From positions 3,536,001 to 3,600,000 of the forward strand of contig NC_088300.1 of NCBI RefSeq assembly GCF_032854445.1: a DNA stretch of 64,000 bases. Reading direction: 5' to 3'. The position numbers were made by a program, and so were the translations under genes. The notes beneath the pieces were generated by a model, which worked only from the letters and a program-made list of their open reading frames with translations, did not search any database and was not told where the DNA came from. Positions 34,302 through 46,526 of this stretch are shown here, in pieces. Source of the DNA: Liolophura sinensis (Eukaryota > Mollusca > Polyplacophora > Chitonida > Chitonidae). The stretch's first letter is position 1; each line of letters starts with the position of its first letter.

Positions 34302-35836
34302 TTACTCTGTGTGTTTTAACATTTTGTTTGTCTTTGTCCCTTGTAACAACATGTTGTGGTTATTTTTACAACCATTAAGATAAAAAATACGCTTTCGTGT
34401 ACAAGCTTGTCCTTGGTGATTATCACCCACCCAACGATAACACAGCCGATTTTCTTTTGTATACTCCCAGCGTTGTGAAACTATTAAATCTCGAAAATGG
34501 CTACATGCCCAAATACCGTGAATATTGATACATAGTTTACACGGTTTACGAAACGCCCTGGCGTCAATACCAGACATTGTTCTTGTTCTGTCTTGTTTAC
34601 CTCTTTTTATTTCTTTGTTGTTTTCATTTACTACAACTCCTTTTACTGTACCATGTGCAAGTGTTTGGAATTCTGCTTCTTTGTTTATCCATTCCCTGAG
34701 AGCGCCCACCGATTCATTGTATTTTACTTTAAAAAATCCATCTATGGTACTTGGCTAAGGTTGATTCTGGCATCTTCCTTTTTAGTCTGGGATAAAATGA
34801 GCCTGCCCACAAATTATCACGCCTTCCTCCTTTAAGTTTGAGTCACCTCTAATAAATCTCCAAATTTCTCAATGTCGTCATAATTCCCCGCTCGGGACAG
34901 GTTTGAAGTTTTCTAGCTGCGCCAAATAAATTGCCAACTTTCTACGTTGTCCACCAAATTTGCGCTCTAACTTATCTTTTGCAGCTTTATATGCTTGTAG
35001 CGGAATGCCCGAGGCTTTCCACTGCCCTCAGAGCGTCACCTTTCAAGTACTGACGCAATTGCAAAAGTTTATACTTCAGCGTCGCTGGAGCACGGTCTAC
35101 ACACGCTGCAATCTGTGATATGTTTTCAAATCTCCTGAGAAAACTGGAACTGACGCTCATTGTAACTGCTTCAAAGATTTTGACCAATATCTACTAATGT
35201 TGATGTAAGCTTATTGTTTACCCTGCTTAACCCAGATGATTTATATCTGACGCTAGTCATTTCTGGCTCCGACTCAGTCTGAAACTTTACGGCGATATTT
35301 GACGGAGGACAAAACTTACACTCGGTCTCTTCTCACCGGGAAACAAAGCGCCACATCGGGCGGCACAACTTTGCTGTCACATCGGTAGGCCTGCTTGGTG
35401 TGATTTATGGGCGCACTCGTCGTCGGGGTAATACCTAACTCGGCTTCTCTTGTATTCTCCCGTTCTCTGTGTTCTCTCTCAGCTTCTGGTTCGGCCATAC
35501 GAAGGCGCCCTTTTGTCTCTTGTATTTGATTAACTCTAACTGATGACGAGTCAGATTCATTTGCATACCTAATTTTTCTTCTTCGAAAGCTTTCTCTTTT
35601 ACACGAACCTGTTCTCTGATATGCTCCACCGTCTGACGCGTTTCTGCTTGTTGTAGTTGTTTAGCCCTTGATACATCAGATGTCCCTGATGTTACACTTG
35701 GAAGCTCATCTTTTCTAGCTTCAACGACAATTTCTTGAGCAAGGTTTAATTTCTTTTGAGCTTCGTTTATCTCTTGAAGTCTGGGGAGGTTTTCTTCACC
35801 AAACAGATGTAGAAGATGATGCCTTGCTCTTGTCAA
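34302..35836 (-). pseudogene. BEL-1 gag remnants
   Basis: Three broken pieces: a coiled-coil Lys/Glu/Gln-rich segment (35,435-35,836), a DUF1759-like piece (34,987-35,187; YLKGDALRAVESL) and a knuckle-like region (34,302-34,709; CYRWVGDNHQGQAC). Frames differ, so gag is not translatable as one protein. Confidence 0.75.
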
Positions 35837-36114
35837 TGCATTTTTGGCTCAAGCCTTATTTTCTTTCAGGCTATCGACAGAAACTTCCGCATCAGCGCCA
35901 ACCATTTTGCTAACCACGCTCAGATTTACATGTTAAAGTGTCTCTCACGCAATTCACTTCGTTTCACGTCTTGAACCACGCTCTGTTACGAATTCTTATA
36001 GCGAAGAACGATATCCACGACTCCATTTCCGTTTCAGTGTCACTTTTATTCATCTGTCATAGTACATTTCAGCATTTCCATTGGCGACTGAGAACACAGT
36101 ATTTTACATTTCGA

Positions 36115-36309
36115 CATACCAAACACCGATGACGACTGACTGTTCAGTACATATCTCTAATTTTTCCTATGTAGAGACGAGTCCACTTATAACTGAAGGG
36201 CTTACTCAGTTATACCTACAGAACGATATAGGCTCATATAGTTTACAATACTGTGACAATCAAAAACACTTTAAGCTATTACAGATAACCAATAAACTCT
36301 CATTAGCAC
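36115..36309 (-). repeat. BEL-1 right (5') LTR segment
   Basis: About 190 bp direct repeat of 29,684-30,236 after removing the SINE, roughly 85-90% alike. It lies upstream (on -) of the gag remnants, as expected for the 5' LTR. Confidence 0.75.
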
Positions 36310-36797
36310 GGCATAGCAGGACCATGGCAATCAGCATGGCTTTCACTCAGTTTACATCCGAAAATTAGAGAAGCCACAGCGAAGCGTGCGAATAAGTAAG
36401 GCATGCATCTAAATTTTGATCGCAGAAGAGAATTTGTGTATTTTCTTCGAGTCGAGCCTGATGTTATACGGATTCTATCATGAAATATGTGACCATGTGT
36501 AGCGATATTTAGTTGACAGGTGACATATTTGTCGACATATCGCTTTTCGTACACACGACTCTCGGGCTATAAACAGTCAAAAAAGAAAGCTTTACCTAAG
36601 CAATCTATCCAACAGTAGTTTGAGCTGAACCTTACATTTAGAAAACAGAAAGTAATGATGTCTGTGCATACAAGATCCATGTCGATTTTTTTATAATATT
36701 TAGTGCGTTTATACGGAATTTCCAGCCAGTGTATGTCATTACTCAGTGGGTCTGTTTGCTTGTTCATTGATCCGGTTGTATATGTGCAGCTCGGCTA
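36310..36797. other. Non-coding flank of BEL-1
   Basis: No feature recognised. Confidence 0.4.
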
Positions 36798-36807
36798 ATG
36801 TCAACTC

Positions 36808-37072
36808 GGGAAGCTGTTGTGGCTCAGTTGGTTAGCGCGCTAGCGCAACGTAATGACCCACAAGCCTCTCACCATTGCGGTCTCTGTGAGTTCAGCTTCC
36901 TCTCTGGTCGTACGTGGGAAGGTCTGGCATCAGCCTGCGGATTGTAGTGGATTTCCCCCGGGCTCTGCCCGCTTTCCTCCCACCATAATGCTGGCCTCCG
37001 ACGTATAAGTGAAATATTCGTGAGTACGGCGTATAACACCAATCAAATAAATAAATTATAAGTAAATAAATA
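36808..37072 (+). mobile_element. SINE family 2, near full length
   Basis: Flanked by ATGTCAACTC / ATATCAACTC (36,798-36,807 and 37,073-37,082). The tRNA-like head GTGGCTCAGTTGGTTAGCGC is followed by GTGAGTTC (B-box region), the conserved CCATAATGCTGGCC block, TAAGTGAAATATTCGTGAGT and an AAATAAATA tail. Confidence 0.92.
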
Positions 37073-37082
37073 ATATCAACTC

Positions 37083-38107
37083 CTGTATTACCGATCTTTG
37101 TGCATGGCCACTGAAGTAAAGGTTAACCGTAAGCAATTTAGGTCACCGTATTTACCTAAATAATTTCGGTCATTAAGATATGAATGATCGCATAACAACA
37201 GTTTTCATTTGTCCACATTGCCCGTGGCCGTAGACCAGCGACTATCTATGCGTGACAAGACACCCTTGGATAACAACATGCTTTACATGTCTTTAATCTG
37301 TCTGAAATATTCGCTAACTGTTGAGGGGTTGTTTGATCGACACGCGTTTATCGTTAGCTCTGATATGAGAAGTTTGGAATTGTGCAGTGAGGCTGCATAG
37401 GATTTGCTGAAGCTGGATGGGTATTATTGAAACAAGCTTTATTACAGTAATTATGACAATTACATGTTGGTGCCAAATCCGTAATGTACAAATCTAGACT
37501 TAAGCCAAAATTTTATTCATTAAATTTGGTTCGTTCCTTTCCATTATTTTATTTGAAATTTATTGTACAATAACATATCCAGAATGTACGTTGTCAGGCA
37601 ATATTTGGACCTTGTTACATCAGAAATAGCGATTTTAAAGTGATTTGAAATTTTGACTTAAATCTAAGATGGCTTCGTGATCCCAGGCGAAAGCAATTAG
37701 CTAATGCTGGTATTAACTCATATTTAAATTTACAGAATTAGCAAAACTCTGCAACCAATGCAGTTGTCCAGTGCCGAAGTATAACAGCAGCAGTTTTAGT
37801 TTATATTTGATATACCGTTACGTAATTATTTTAGGGTTAAGTACAAAATTTGCTTAAAGTTCAATATGCTATTAAATCTTAAAACAATTTTGAACAACCA
37901 GATCCAGAAAAATTAACCTCGACTGGCTAAAATGGTCACATCAGATACTTCATTATATATGCAGGAAGCTACTCCGAAAATGTTAATCAATATCACATCC
38001 TGGGTCAGTTTATCGACAATTTATCCACGTCATCGTCAGGAGCGGAACTACAACAAATTGTACTGAAGTTTTCCATATTTCTGCCAACCAATTACTTACC
38101 TGGAGTG
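37083..38107. other. Non-coding sequence
   Basis: AT-rich, no gene, array or transposon recognised. Confidence 0.45.
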
Positions 38108-38830
38108 TTAAGTGTTATGTGCACAACTGCCGTCAGCTTCTAAATTTAGCTTGCCACTGTTTACATATGCTGAGTTCAGGGCCTGCTGTCTGCCTCAGAA
38201 TGTTCCAGAATACGCTCAGTTCGGGGCCTGTTTGTTTACAACAAGTGTTCAAGAATTTTCTTATTCTAGAAAGCTCCGCCAGTCTATATAAGACCTATGA
38301 AAGCAGGTTAAGAGGGGAAAGGAGAATTATTGAGAGTTTTGGATGCTTTCGCTGTGTGTTACTTTAGTAGGCCTTTAGTGCTGAATTTTGTTGTCTTTAT
38401 AGCCTCTGGCTTTGTTTTATCATATCTCCACCGAGCACTTGTTCAGTCTGAACTTGTATATTTAATTTGTGCTCTTGTGTACACAGTGCTTATTAGTACA
38501 CGGACCCTGTCTGTGGAATTTTGTGTATATTTCGTCATACACTCAGTTATACTATGGATTTTCCCTCTTTTGAATATTGCCTCTGTGCAATTTTTAAGCA
38601 TTGTGGAGTATATGCGTCCGTTTGGACTTGACACCTTTGTACATGTAAGTACTTTAGTATTTGTATAGATACTGCTATCCTTTCGTGTTAAACTTAAGTA
38701 CTTTAGTATTTGTAAAAGTCTTGTTATCTGTTCTTGTTAAACCTAATAAATTGTTGTAAAATAAAATCTGCTGGTTTTGGTTACTTTTTTGTGCGGCTAA
38801 ACTGTCGTGTTTAGCCGAACAAGCCATCTC
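38108..38830 (+). mobile_element. Candidate solo LTR with heat-shock-like promoter
   Basis: The layout resembles an LTR: upstream promoter motifs, TATATAA at 38,285-38,291, transcribed region, poly(A) signal AATAAA near 38,745. A tandem duplication of about 50 bp (AAGTACTTTAGTATTTGTA at about 38,647 and 38,695) and a 9-bp stem hairpin (38,794-38,817) follow. A 112-codon hydrophobic frame (38,330-38,668) lies in it, probably fortuitous. No target-site duplication could be fixed, so it could instead be a promoter of an unrecognised transcript. Confidence 0.4.
38197..38291 (+). promoter_or_regulatory. Heat-shock-element-like motifs upstream of a TATA box
   Basis: GAATGTTCCAGAA (38,198-38,210) is a perfect three-block HSE. 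TTCAAGAATTTTC (38,248-38,260) is another, followed after 3 bp by TTCTAGAA (38,264-38,271). TATATAA starts 14 bp further on. HSF binding is inferred from the nGAAnnTTCnnGAAn rule. Confidence 0.6.
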
Positions 38831-41399
38831 TTATACAGACAGTTTGGGTCGGAACATAAGAGAAAAGCACAAATAACACAGCAGAACTCATTATCTTAAC
38901 ATTGTCAACCCAATGCCTGTCCAAACGGTTTGAGGTTTGTCAAGAGAGGACTTTGTGTACACCACCTTGAACAGTTATAAAGTTTCAGACAAGCCGTCAC
39001 CTTCAACACACTACCATATATTCAAAGGGGACCTAGATACTAGGTGGGGAAATCCCAGAGAAAATAATGGTCTTCAAGTGTCTTTGGTAGGCTGGCTGAA
39101 ATATGTACATTTGGTATAGAATGTAACCTCAGTACAGTTTCTTGCAGTTCCATGCATTCCTTAAGATAACTTGAATAAAATGTCGAAATATTGAGTCAAG
39201 ATGTTAATGACTAGGATATTTTCATATATTAGCTGACGTAATCAGCGGAGTACTTCCTTTTAGATCCTTTCATGGTTGATAAAAATAAAACGTGAGGATA
39301 TGGGTTATTGTCAATATTAAAGCAAGTGGGGTCGATATTTACCTGTGATAGGATTCGATATGATAGGAATTATTTATAAGTTTGTGTCTGCGAATCCTCA
39401 ACAAGAACATCGATGAATTCTTTTCCCAGAATCAATCTTTCTTTGAAACTTCACTACATGAAAATGAAAGGTGTGTATGAACTGCTCTCCAGTTTAATAA
39501 CGGATGAACCAAGGGGTATTCTTTTATACCTGGCCATATAGATACCATCAATCCCATATTCTCCGTGCATCGTTATGAATAACAGTATTCATTAACTAAC
39601 GCATACGTATGACAAAAAAATATTATGTATCAACAGCAAATGTTATGTACAAACGACATAAATCATTCTGTATTATGTAGGAACAACATAATTGATATAA
39701 GGCAAATCTTTTATTGTATCGGATGCGGACCCTACACTATGTATCCCGTCTCGAATAAATTAATAACATATCTGATAAACGACAAAGAAGACAAAGTCAG
39801 GATGTTTTTCGGGATCCTGTGAAAAATTCAGCGCGATTCTCGTCGGTTTCTCGTCATAAAAGTGAAACCGTCTAGAGTACGGCTTTAAATACGAAGCAAA
39901 TTAACTAAATTATACATAGGACATGCCTAACGCAAAGGCAATACGTGTCACGTATCACCATCCCATCTTTAAAGTATGAAGAACGCATGGTTTCATTCAT
40001 GCCTGAATGATCTGATTGAATGAATGTCTTTACAGCAAAGCGTATTTTTTAAAAAAATACTATACATACCACATTCATAATATAACACACCTTGAATGTT
40101 GATTGTTGGTGAAACAAAGTGGCTGTGTATTAATCAGATTGCTCGCTACAGTATGAACACAAACACTGAACAAACCCACGGCCAATTCAATATACCATTT
40201 TAGCACGAACACACACATGACTTCAAACACTAAACTTTTACTGTGAACCAAGAACACCATATCAAGTTTCATGGAAGGCCAAAAAAAAAATGTTTTAAAT
40301 GTTCTAAAATGGAACGGATACTACGGTGTAATGAAACGAAAATATGTGATTGTGAACGAAATATTTATTTTTTTTTCCATTTTCAATATTTATTCACTAA
40401 CATATGCAGTAAACATAGTCACAGACAGTACAAATTGTGGGCGGGAATAAGGCTCAGTTGAGCCTAGTATATCCCTATATACAAATATAAAGACTAAAGC
40501 CATGATAATACCATATACAGGAGAATAAAATACATAGATAAGTAAATAACGATAAACTAATATGTATATGTGTAACCCCAGACGACCTGAGGGAGAATAA
40601 CCGTAGGAATAATACCTATATTAAATATGACTTTAGACGAGATTTGAATAACGAAGAGGATTCTGTTGTTTTGAGTAATAGTGGCAACTTATTCCATTCG
40701 CATGGTCCAGTTATTTTAAGTGAATAAAATATGAACATTGTTACGGTATTGAAAACACAACAGAAAACAGACTCAGTGACTCAATATTACAATGTAAACA
40801 ATGCTTTATATATATAAAATGAGACATACAGTTTTACAGACAGTTCAACAACAACAACATAAAAAAAACATCAGTATTACCGGTCTTTAAAAGTTTCCAG
40901 TTCACCTTTGCATCCCAAGGAACGTATTCCAGGAGATCCAACGTAAAGACCATGGGATAAACACACACTTCACACAAGTCACAAATTGTCCCAGACAGGT
41001 ACTTCGCTAGGTTAGCGAACGCGAACACAGGTTACACAGAACTGGAACAGTCAAGCCTTTGAATGACGTCACACCCGCAGAGCACAACACAGGGTAAACA
41101 CAGACATGGAGGTATAATCCACTTTTAGAACAGTCAGCTCCCGCAGAAACTCACAAACGAGCCGTTCAGAGACGAAGAGTAATGTCACCTTGTGGCAGAA
41201 CGAACGTCCTGGCATCACCAGCTCATATCAAAATAATGGACTCGATACGAGAGCGTCGCACACTCTCCTGGCTCCCAGTGGATGCAACAAAAAATACCTC
41301 CCCTCTGCGCAGAAAACACGGCTTATATACGCTCCAGATGGATTCAACTTTTTTTAGACACAGAATTAACAGCCAATGAACAGCCGGTTAAATAAACAA
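38831..41399. other. Non-coding sequence with a decayed SINE tail
   Basis: The stretch 39,845-39,895 (AAAGTGAAACCGTCTAGAGT) resembles a degraded family-2 SINE 3' end. Nothing else supported; open frames are short and without domains. Confidence 0.45.
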
Positions 41400-41542
41400 A
41401 ACATTGAACAAGGTGCTTTCGACCAGGTCCGCGCTGTACACAAATAACAGGGCCTGTTATGCTTTCACAAAGGTCCGCAGACTAACAGTACATGAAAACG
41501 TTAAATAGTCATACATAACAACATGTAGACCAAAAGATAGGC

Positions 41543-41872
41543 TTATGTAAAGTTTAGTTGCTGACCACGTGCATTGTACTGGTGAACTTCTGATTGCCTC
41601 AGAAAATAACCGAAGAAACTTTTACTAATGTTTTCACACTGGTATATATAGGTGTGAACAAACCGTAGGCAGGAAAAGGTGGTGATTTGGTGTAAAGTCA
41701 ACAACTTTAGCTCGGCAAAGAGAGGCGCGGTGTGTACCAATCTATGGGAAAGTGTTATTGCACGTAGTGCTCTTTTTTGAAGAATTGCCAAAGGATTAAG
41801 GTGAGATGGAAAAGTATTTCCCCAAAGGATATTGCCATAAGCAAAGTATGAAGAAATCAAGGAATAGTACAA
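41543..41872 (-). pseudogene. LINE ORF2 C-terminal fragment
   Basis: YYSLISSYFAYGNILWG and LQKRALRAITLSHR match the post-RT region of CR1/jockey-type ORF2 proteins. The frame is separate from the RT piece upstream. Confidence 0.8.
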
Positions 41873-41912
41873 AATAAACAGACTCTTTTTATTGATAGAG
41901 AATTTAATGTAG

Positions 41913-42326
41913 TTAATGATACCAGTGTTTCTCGAAATTTTCCCACAGATGTACTAAATAGGTTTTTTTCCAATTTAACTTGCCGCTAAAAATTATACCG
42001 AGAAATTTAAAATTAGACACGCATTCTATAGCAATATTCGAAATTAATAATGAGGATAAGGAATGTCTAGATTGAGGCTTAATAAGCATACATTTAGTTT
42101 TACTCAGATTGAATAAAAGACGCTTGCTACATAACCACGTGTATATCTTATCCATCTCAAGAGACATAATGTCTACAGTAGCGTTTGCTTCGGGGTCAGA
42201 ATAAGTGGGGCTAGTATCATGAGCAAATAAGATAAGATCTAACAGATTAGATGCATTAGCTATATCATTAATATCTAATATAAGGAGAGTGGGTCCTAAT
42301 ATCGAACCTTGTGGTACTCCAAACAA
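41913..42326 (-). pseudogene. LINE RT catalytic region fragment
   Basis: GVPQGSILGPTLLILDINDI is the canonical RT motif. The FADD-like catalytic box reads FAHDTSPT, with one Asp changed, so it is inactive. LFNLSKTKCMLI and FKFLGIIF follow in order. Confidence 0.87.
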
Positions 42327-42656
42327 GATAGGTTCTATTTCAGAGAGTATACTTATTGGGAACGGCCACAGAGGTAACTGTTAAACCAATTGTTAGATAT
42401 ACCTCTAACGCCATAGTGTGATAACTACAACAGCAGAATATCATGTTTAACTGTATCAAACGCTTTTGACAGATCTAGAAAGACTGCTACGGTGATTTTT
42501 TTACTTTCCTTGGCTTGGATTAATTTATCATACGATGCGGTAGCTGCTAAACTAGTTGAATGATGAGCACTGACACCATATTGATTCTCTCAGAGTACAT
42601 TGTTCGAATCCAGAAATTTGAACATCATCGTTGCAGAGAGTTTCTAAAGGATTGTG

Positions 42657-43052
42657 CTAAAGCAAAGCAGAACTGAAATGGGACGATAGTTTCCGAAATA
42701 AATCATTCGACTTATACACAGGAGTTACCTTAGCGGATTTTAAGCTGTCTGGTACTTGTCCTGAAGAAAAGGATAGGTTCATAATATGAGCGAGAGAGTA
42801 AGATAGTGGTTCCGAAACTGATTTAACAAGGGACATCCGTATATCATCTAATCCAGGGGCTGCGGATTTAAGATCCGTTATAGCTCTTTGTACACCAAGT
42901 GACCTTACATTATCCAAATAAAAATCATTTGGGGTAGCCTCATCCAGGTAGTCAGTGTATTTTTTGCTGCTAGTCGGTATTGTTTCATCAATCATCAGTG
43001 CAATACTGCTAAAGTATTTATTAAAATTATCAGAAATTTTAGGACTTTCCAT
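42657..43052 (-). pseudogene. LINE RT N-terminal fragment
   Basis: FNKYFSSIA, KSAAPGLDDIRMSLVK and SLKSAKVTPVYKS are typical of the RT fingers region. Confidence 0.82.
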
Positions 43053-43252
43053 GTATTCTTGATGTCATGATTAAACTTTTTTCCCCACAAAGTCGAATTA
43101 AGGCATTGAGGCGGTTTCTATAAGCCCTATATATAGTTCGCTCATTCTTATCTTGCATTTTAAGCTGTACCCGATATAAACGGTATTTTCATGTATAGAA
43201 GTTAAGATAGCATATGTAGTCCATGGTTTGATTATCTTTTGCTTAGGAGATT

Positions 43253-44210
43253 TTAACCTAACTTCGGGGAAACATTCATCATAGATATGGTTAAATATAT
43301 CCATGAAATAAGACGGTGATTCATTGACACCTTCCTCGGAATACGCAAAACTCCAGTCTGTTTCGACGAAACGCGACGGATGAATAAATCTTTATTTTCA
43401 GAAGTGATCTGGCGATATTTGATGGGTTTTGGAACAGGGATTTGCTTTAGGTCAGACTTCAAGGCATGGAAATTTGGGAAATGATCAGTAATGTCTGTCA
43501 TTAAAATGCCAGATAAGAGTGTGTCATCATGGAAATTTACAAAGATATTATCTATTAATGTGGGTGAACGAGCCTGCACCCGAGTTGGTTTCGTTATTTG
43601 TGGAAAATAATAATTAATGGTAGGTCATAGTATTAATTAAATCAGAAGGGCTCCGTGGCTCAGTTGGTTAGCGCCCTGGCGCAGCGTAATGACTCAGGAG
43701 CATCTCACCAATACGGTCGCTGTGAGTTCAAGTCCAGCTCATGTTGGCTTCCTCTCCGGCCGTACGTGGGGAAGGTCTGCCAGCGTCCTGCAGATGGCCG
43801 TGGGTTGGTCATCCGCTTTCCATCCACCATAATGCTGGCCGCCGTAGTAAAAGTGAAATATTCTAGAGTACGGCGTAAAACACCAAACAGATGAATAAAT
43901 AAATTAAGAAAATCATTCGATGGAACATGTTGCTAAACTTTCAGGAGATCAATATTAAAGTCGCCCATAATGACACACCTCTTATTTTTAGGTTGGCCTG
44001 TATTAAATAGTGCAAGCAATTGTTGATTAAAATTTGTAACACTTTTATCAGCAGGTCTGTACACAATGCAAACAATATATTTAACACCAGAGGCTTCTAT
44101 TTCTGCAAAAAGAGACTCCAGCTCACCTTCAGGGTCTATAGAGCTTAAATCCTCACATATTTTGCAGTATTTTAACTTATTATTAATGTAAATAGCCAGT
44201 CCAGCCCCCT
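43253..44210 (-). pseudogene. LINE AP-endonuclease fragments, split by a SINE
   Basis: The fragment before the SINE has YRPADKSVTNFNQQLLALF and MGDFNIDLL, and the fragment after it has SPTLIDNIFVN and DITDHFPNFHALK. These are APE endonuclease motifs in the right order on -. Interrupted at 43,648-43,905. Confidence 0.83.
43648..43905 (+). mobile_element. SINE family 2, near full length, inside the LINE
   Basis: Head GGCTCCGTGGCTCAGTTGG, GTGAGTTCAAGTCC as B-box region, CCATAATGCTGGCC block and AATAAATAAA tail. Flanks are too AT-rich to fix a target duplication. Confidence 0.9.
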
Positions 44211-44423
44211 TTTTAGACAGTCTGGATAATGACAGAATCTATTAGCCAGGAATGTCGAATAAACCTTCCGAAGACGGGTTTAGCCAACTTTCAGAAAAAC
44301 CGAGAATTGAGAATTTATATTTCAGATTGCGTAGAAATCCAGAGGTTTCGGCAAAGTGTTTACTTAGACTACGAACATTCATATGAAAGACAAAAAGAGA
44401 GATTCAGTGTTGTCAGAGTGGAT

Positions 44424-44690
44424 CTATGGATCAGAGGTGAAGGTAAACTCGGAGTAGTATTTTGACTGATGAGAATTAATGTCATACCAATGTTTAAATT
44501 CGTCTTCGTTATCTTCAGTTGGAATAGATGAAGGTTCAATATCATTCAGATCAAACGGGTTGGAACACATGCTTTCAAGGGTTTCCAAGTCAATACATGT
44601 AGGTCTTGCAGTGGAACTTATTAAGGTGTTTGGAATGGTTTCAAAATTATGAAAAGGCAAACACGAGAAAGTAATGAATGGAATATCCTC
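44424..44690 (-). pseudogene. LINE ORF2 N-terminal acidic segment
   Basis: An open - strand stretch rich in Asp, Glu, Ser and Asn (SNPFDLNDIEPSSIPTED) located just upstream of the endonuclease remnant. Assigned by position only. A poly-T/A run at about 44,838 interrupts upstream sequence. Confidence 0.5.
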
Positions 44691-45666
44691 CATAGTATTG
44701 TTATCAGTCATGTTATAAATTGGAGAAAATTTCTCCAGGCAAGTCGTATCTATAGATAATAACATAATAAATAAACATACGTATGTCGCTCTAGGGTGAC
44801 AAAAACATATACTTTTGGTGTCATTATATGAAAATATAAAAAAAAAAAAAAAAAAAAAGAATGTAGCTGATATGCCCTCATTCAGATCGACAACGGCCCC
44901 AGTATTATGTATTAAATAATATAGATATAGAATCCCAAAATACGTATAATGGTATAATTCTTCATGCAAATTGCTGGATTGCTGAAATCGCAATTCAGTG
45001 AGAAATATAGAACGTAACTGGAAAGGCCGATACTAGTAAATGACGATGCTGTCTAATGAATACACTTGCATTTCTTCTGTTTAGGAGTAATTTACCGCTG
45101 TTACATTTATGTTGACATACATAGCTTGGGTCCGGAATCATGTAATACATCTCAGCATTACATGGTGACAACAAATTTCTCTCAAGTCAAACTTGTATCT
45201 ATTCAAAAGATTAAAAACAAGCGGTATACCTCCAAGTATTCACACACAGGGGATTTCCATTTATCGTAGAAAGGGAGATAAGAGGCATTACATTTAATAT
45301 GGAACTACAGGTCTATGTACTTCGAGTTATATCATAAAAGTAAAACATCCATTACATTTATGATGGCATTTTGGCATGTACACAGACAGTCATTAGAAAC
45401 AAGTCAATACCATCAGGCTTGGTATATTTTCCAATTTTCAGTGTCACTAGATTTGTAGTAGACTCACATCAGTTCCCGTCACTCGTATCTGGGTTTTGAA
45501 TTGTTTCTCTTGCAGAAGTTTATATGCAGTTTCTGCCAAACCCGCCCTGGTTTTCTTCATGGAGATAGGTAAGTCGATCCTGACAGACATGTTATAGCGT
45601 TTGTGGGATAGACTTAGGACAGTGTCCCGGTCCCTTTGATGAATGGATGCGGCTATAAGAGCAGGT

Positions 45667-45686
45667 GGGGGGGGGGGGGGGGGGGG
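45667..45686 (+). repeat. Run of 20 G residues
   Basis: An uninterrupted poly-G tract, able to form G-quadruplex structures; it sits next to the LINE ORF1 remnant. The length may be affected by sequencing. Confidence 0.8.
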
Positions 45687-45730
45687 TCAGTTTGGCCCGG
45701 CCTCTTACTATCTGGAAGCCTATGTACATT

Positions 45731-46100
45731 TCAAAATGGCAAACTCTTCGCAGTGTTCCCATTCATATCCAGGCGTGATACGAGGAAATCACGTAGTTTA
45801 TACTCAGTTATCATAGAGTTGTTCACTTCATCTTTATCCATAGGTATACCATAGAAAAACAGGTTCAATTTACGATGATAAATTTCCTTTAATAAGATCT
45901 GCTTTTCAAGCTGTTCAACCCGTGACTGAAGGTGTTTATTTACCGCTGTAAACTTTGTGGCTTTCACTCGAGCATTCGAATTCATTCTTGTCTTCAACCC
46001 AGCTCACACGTTCTTTCATCTTATTCAGTTCTGAACTGATGGAATCCATAAATTTATCTAATTTAGCATTTATGTTATCCTCCATACCTGTTAGGAGGGA
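45731..46100 (-). pseudogene. LINE ORF1-like fragment
   Basis: A coiled-coil region (SSELNKMKERVSWVEDK, then LQSRVEQLEKQILLKE) followed by RKLNLFFYGIP and LRDFLVSRL, like ORF1 proteins of L1/CR1-type LINEs. Frameshifted near 45,960. Confidence 0.75.
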
Positions 46101-46364
46101 TTTAAGTCCCACTTGTATCTATGCCTTCGACATCTCAGGAGATGACTGGCTATATTCACCACTTTTGTCCAGAGCAATTCGCTATATCACAGAGGCAAAT
46201 ACACGAAATACTTCGTGAGTTAACATCTGAAGTTTCGAATATTTCAAGGGTATCGCATCTAATGTGTTAATTGGCCATATTTTTCCAATCCATTATCACA
46301 CTGTGACTACACCATTTGTTCTGTGCCTTGAGCCTTGCAATTTCGCCCTCACACCCTTCGGCCG

Positions 46365-46526
46365 TTAATGCTTGTTTTCTCTGTCCCTGTCCTCGTTGGT
46401 GTTAAGTCCCTCTGTCATCTTACTAGCTAAGTAGTTAAAGACTCTTTGCCATGCCTTGTGGGTCTCCAAATCCAGGTCACCTCTTAAAGCCTGCTGCAGA
46501 GCGAACTCAATTGACTCCCACAAGTA
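46365..46526 (-). CDS. Globin 2 exon 3
   Basis: 162 nt. Acceptor TTTTTTAG is read on - just above 46,526. It encodes YLWESIEFALQQAL, LETHKAWQRVFNYLASKM and a polar tail ending ENKH-stop. The short frame is missed by simple ORF calling because it lacks an internal start. Confidence 0.9.
   Translation of the reverse strand, partial: YLWESIEFALQQALRGDLDLETHKAWQRVFNYLASKMTEGLNTNEDRDRENKH

Larger units (their letters stand above)
29681..36305 (-). mobile_element. Decayed BEL/Pao LTR retrotransposon (BEL-1)
   Basis: Going down the - strand from 36.3 kb: LTR-like repeat, gag-like coiled coil and DUF1759-like segment, CCHC-type knuckle region, protease remnant, reverse transcriptase fragments, integrase zinc-binding and core fragments, and an integrase C-terminal segment ending at 30,641. 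Domain order (protease-RT-RNase H-integrase) and signature words (GSTKTY, RIVFDA, the NPAD-like IPADMSTRG box) identify BEL/Pao. Coding is broken by stops and frameshifts, and three SINEs are inserted at its 3' end. Non-functional. Confidence 0.88.
41400..46225 (-). mobile_element. Decayed non-LTR retrotransposon (LINE, CR1/jockey-like)
   Basis: Going down -: an ORF1-like coiled-coil protein (about 46,100-45,731), an ORF2 N-terminal acidic region (about 44,690-44,424), AP endonuclease pieces (about 44,210-43,253), RT (about 43,050-41,913) and a C-terminal part to 41,543. A family-2 SINE interrupts the endonuclease. Many stops and frameshifts. The 5' end lies about 150 bp from the 3' end of globin 2. 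Confidence 0.85.

Noticed and set aside
38330-38668. 112-codon hydrophobic frame as a membrane protein
   Set aside because: Lies wholly inside the LTR-like unit; AT-rich sequence gives hydrophobic residues by chance and no family is recognised.
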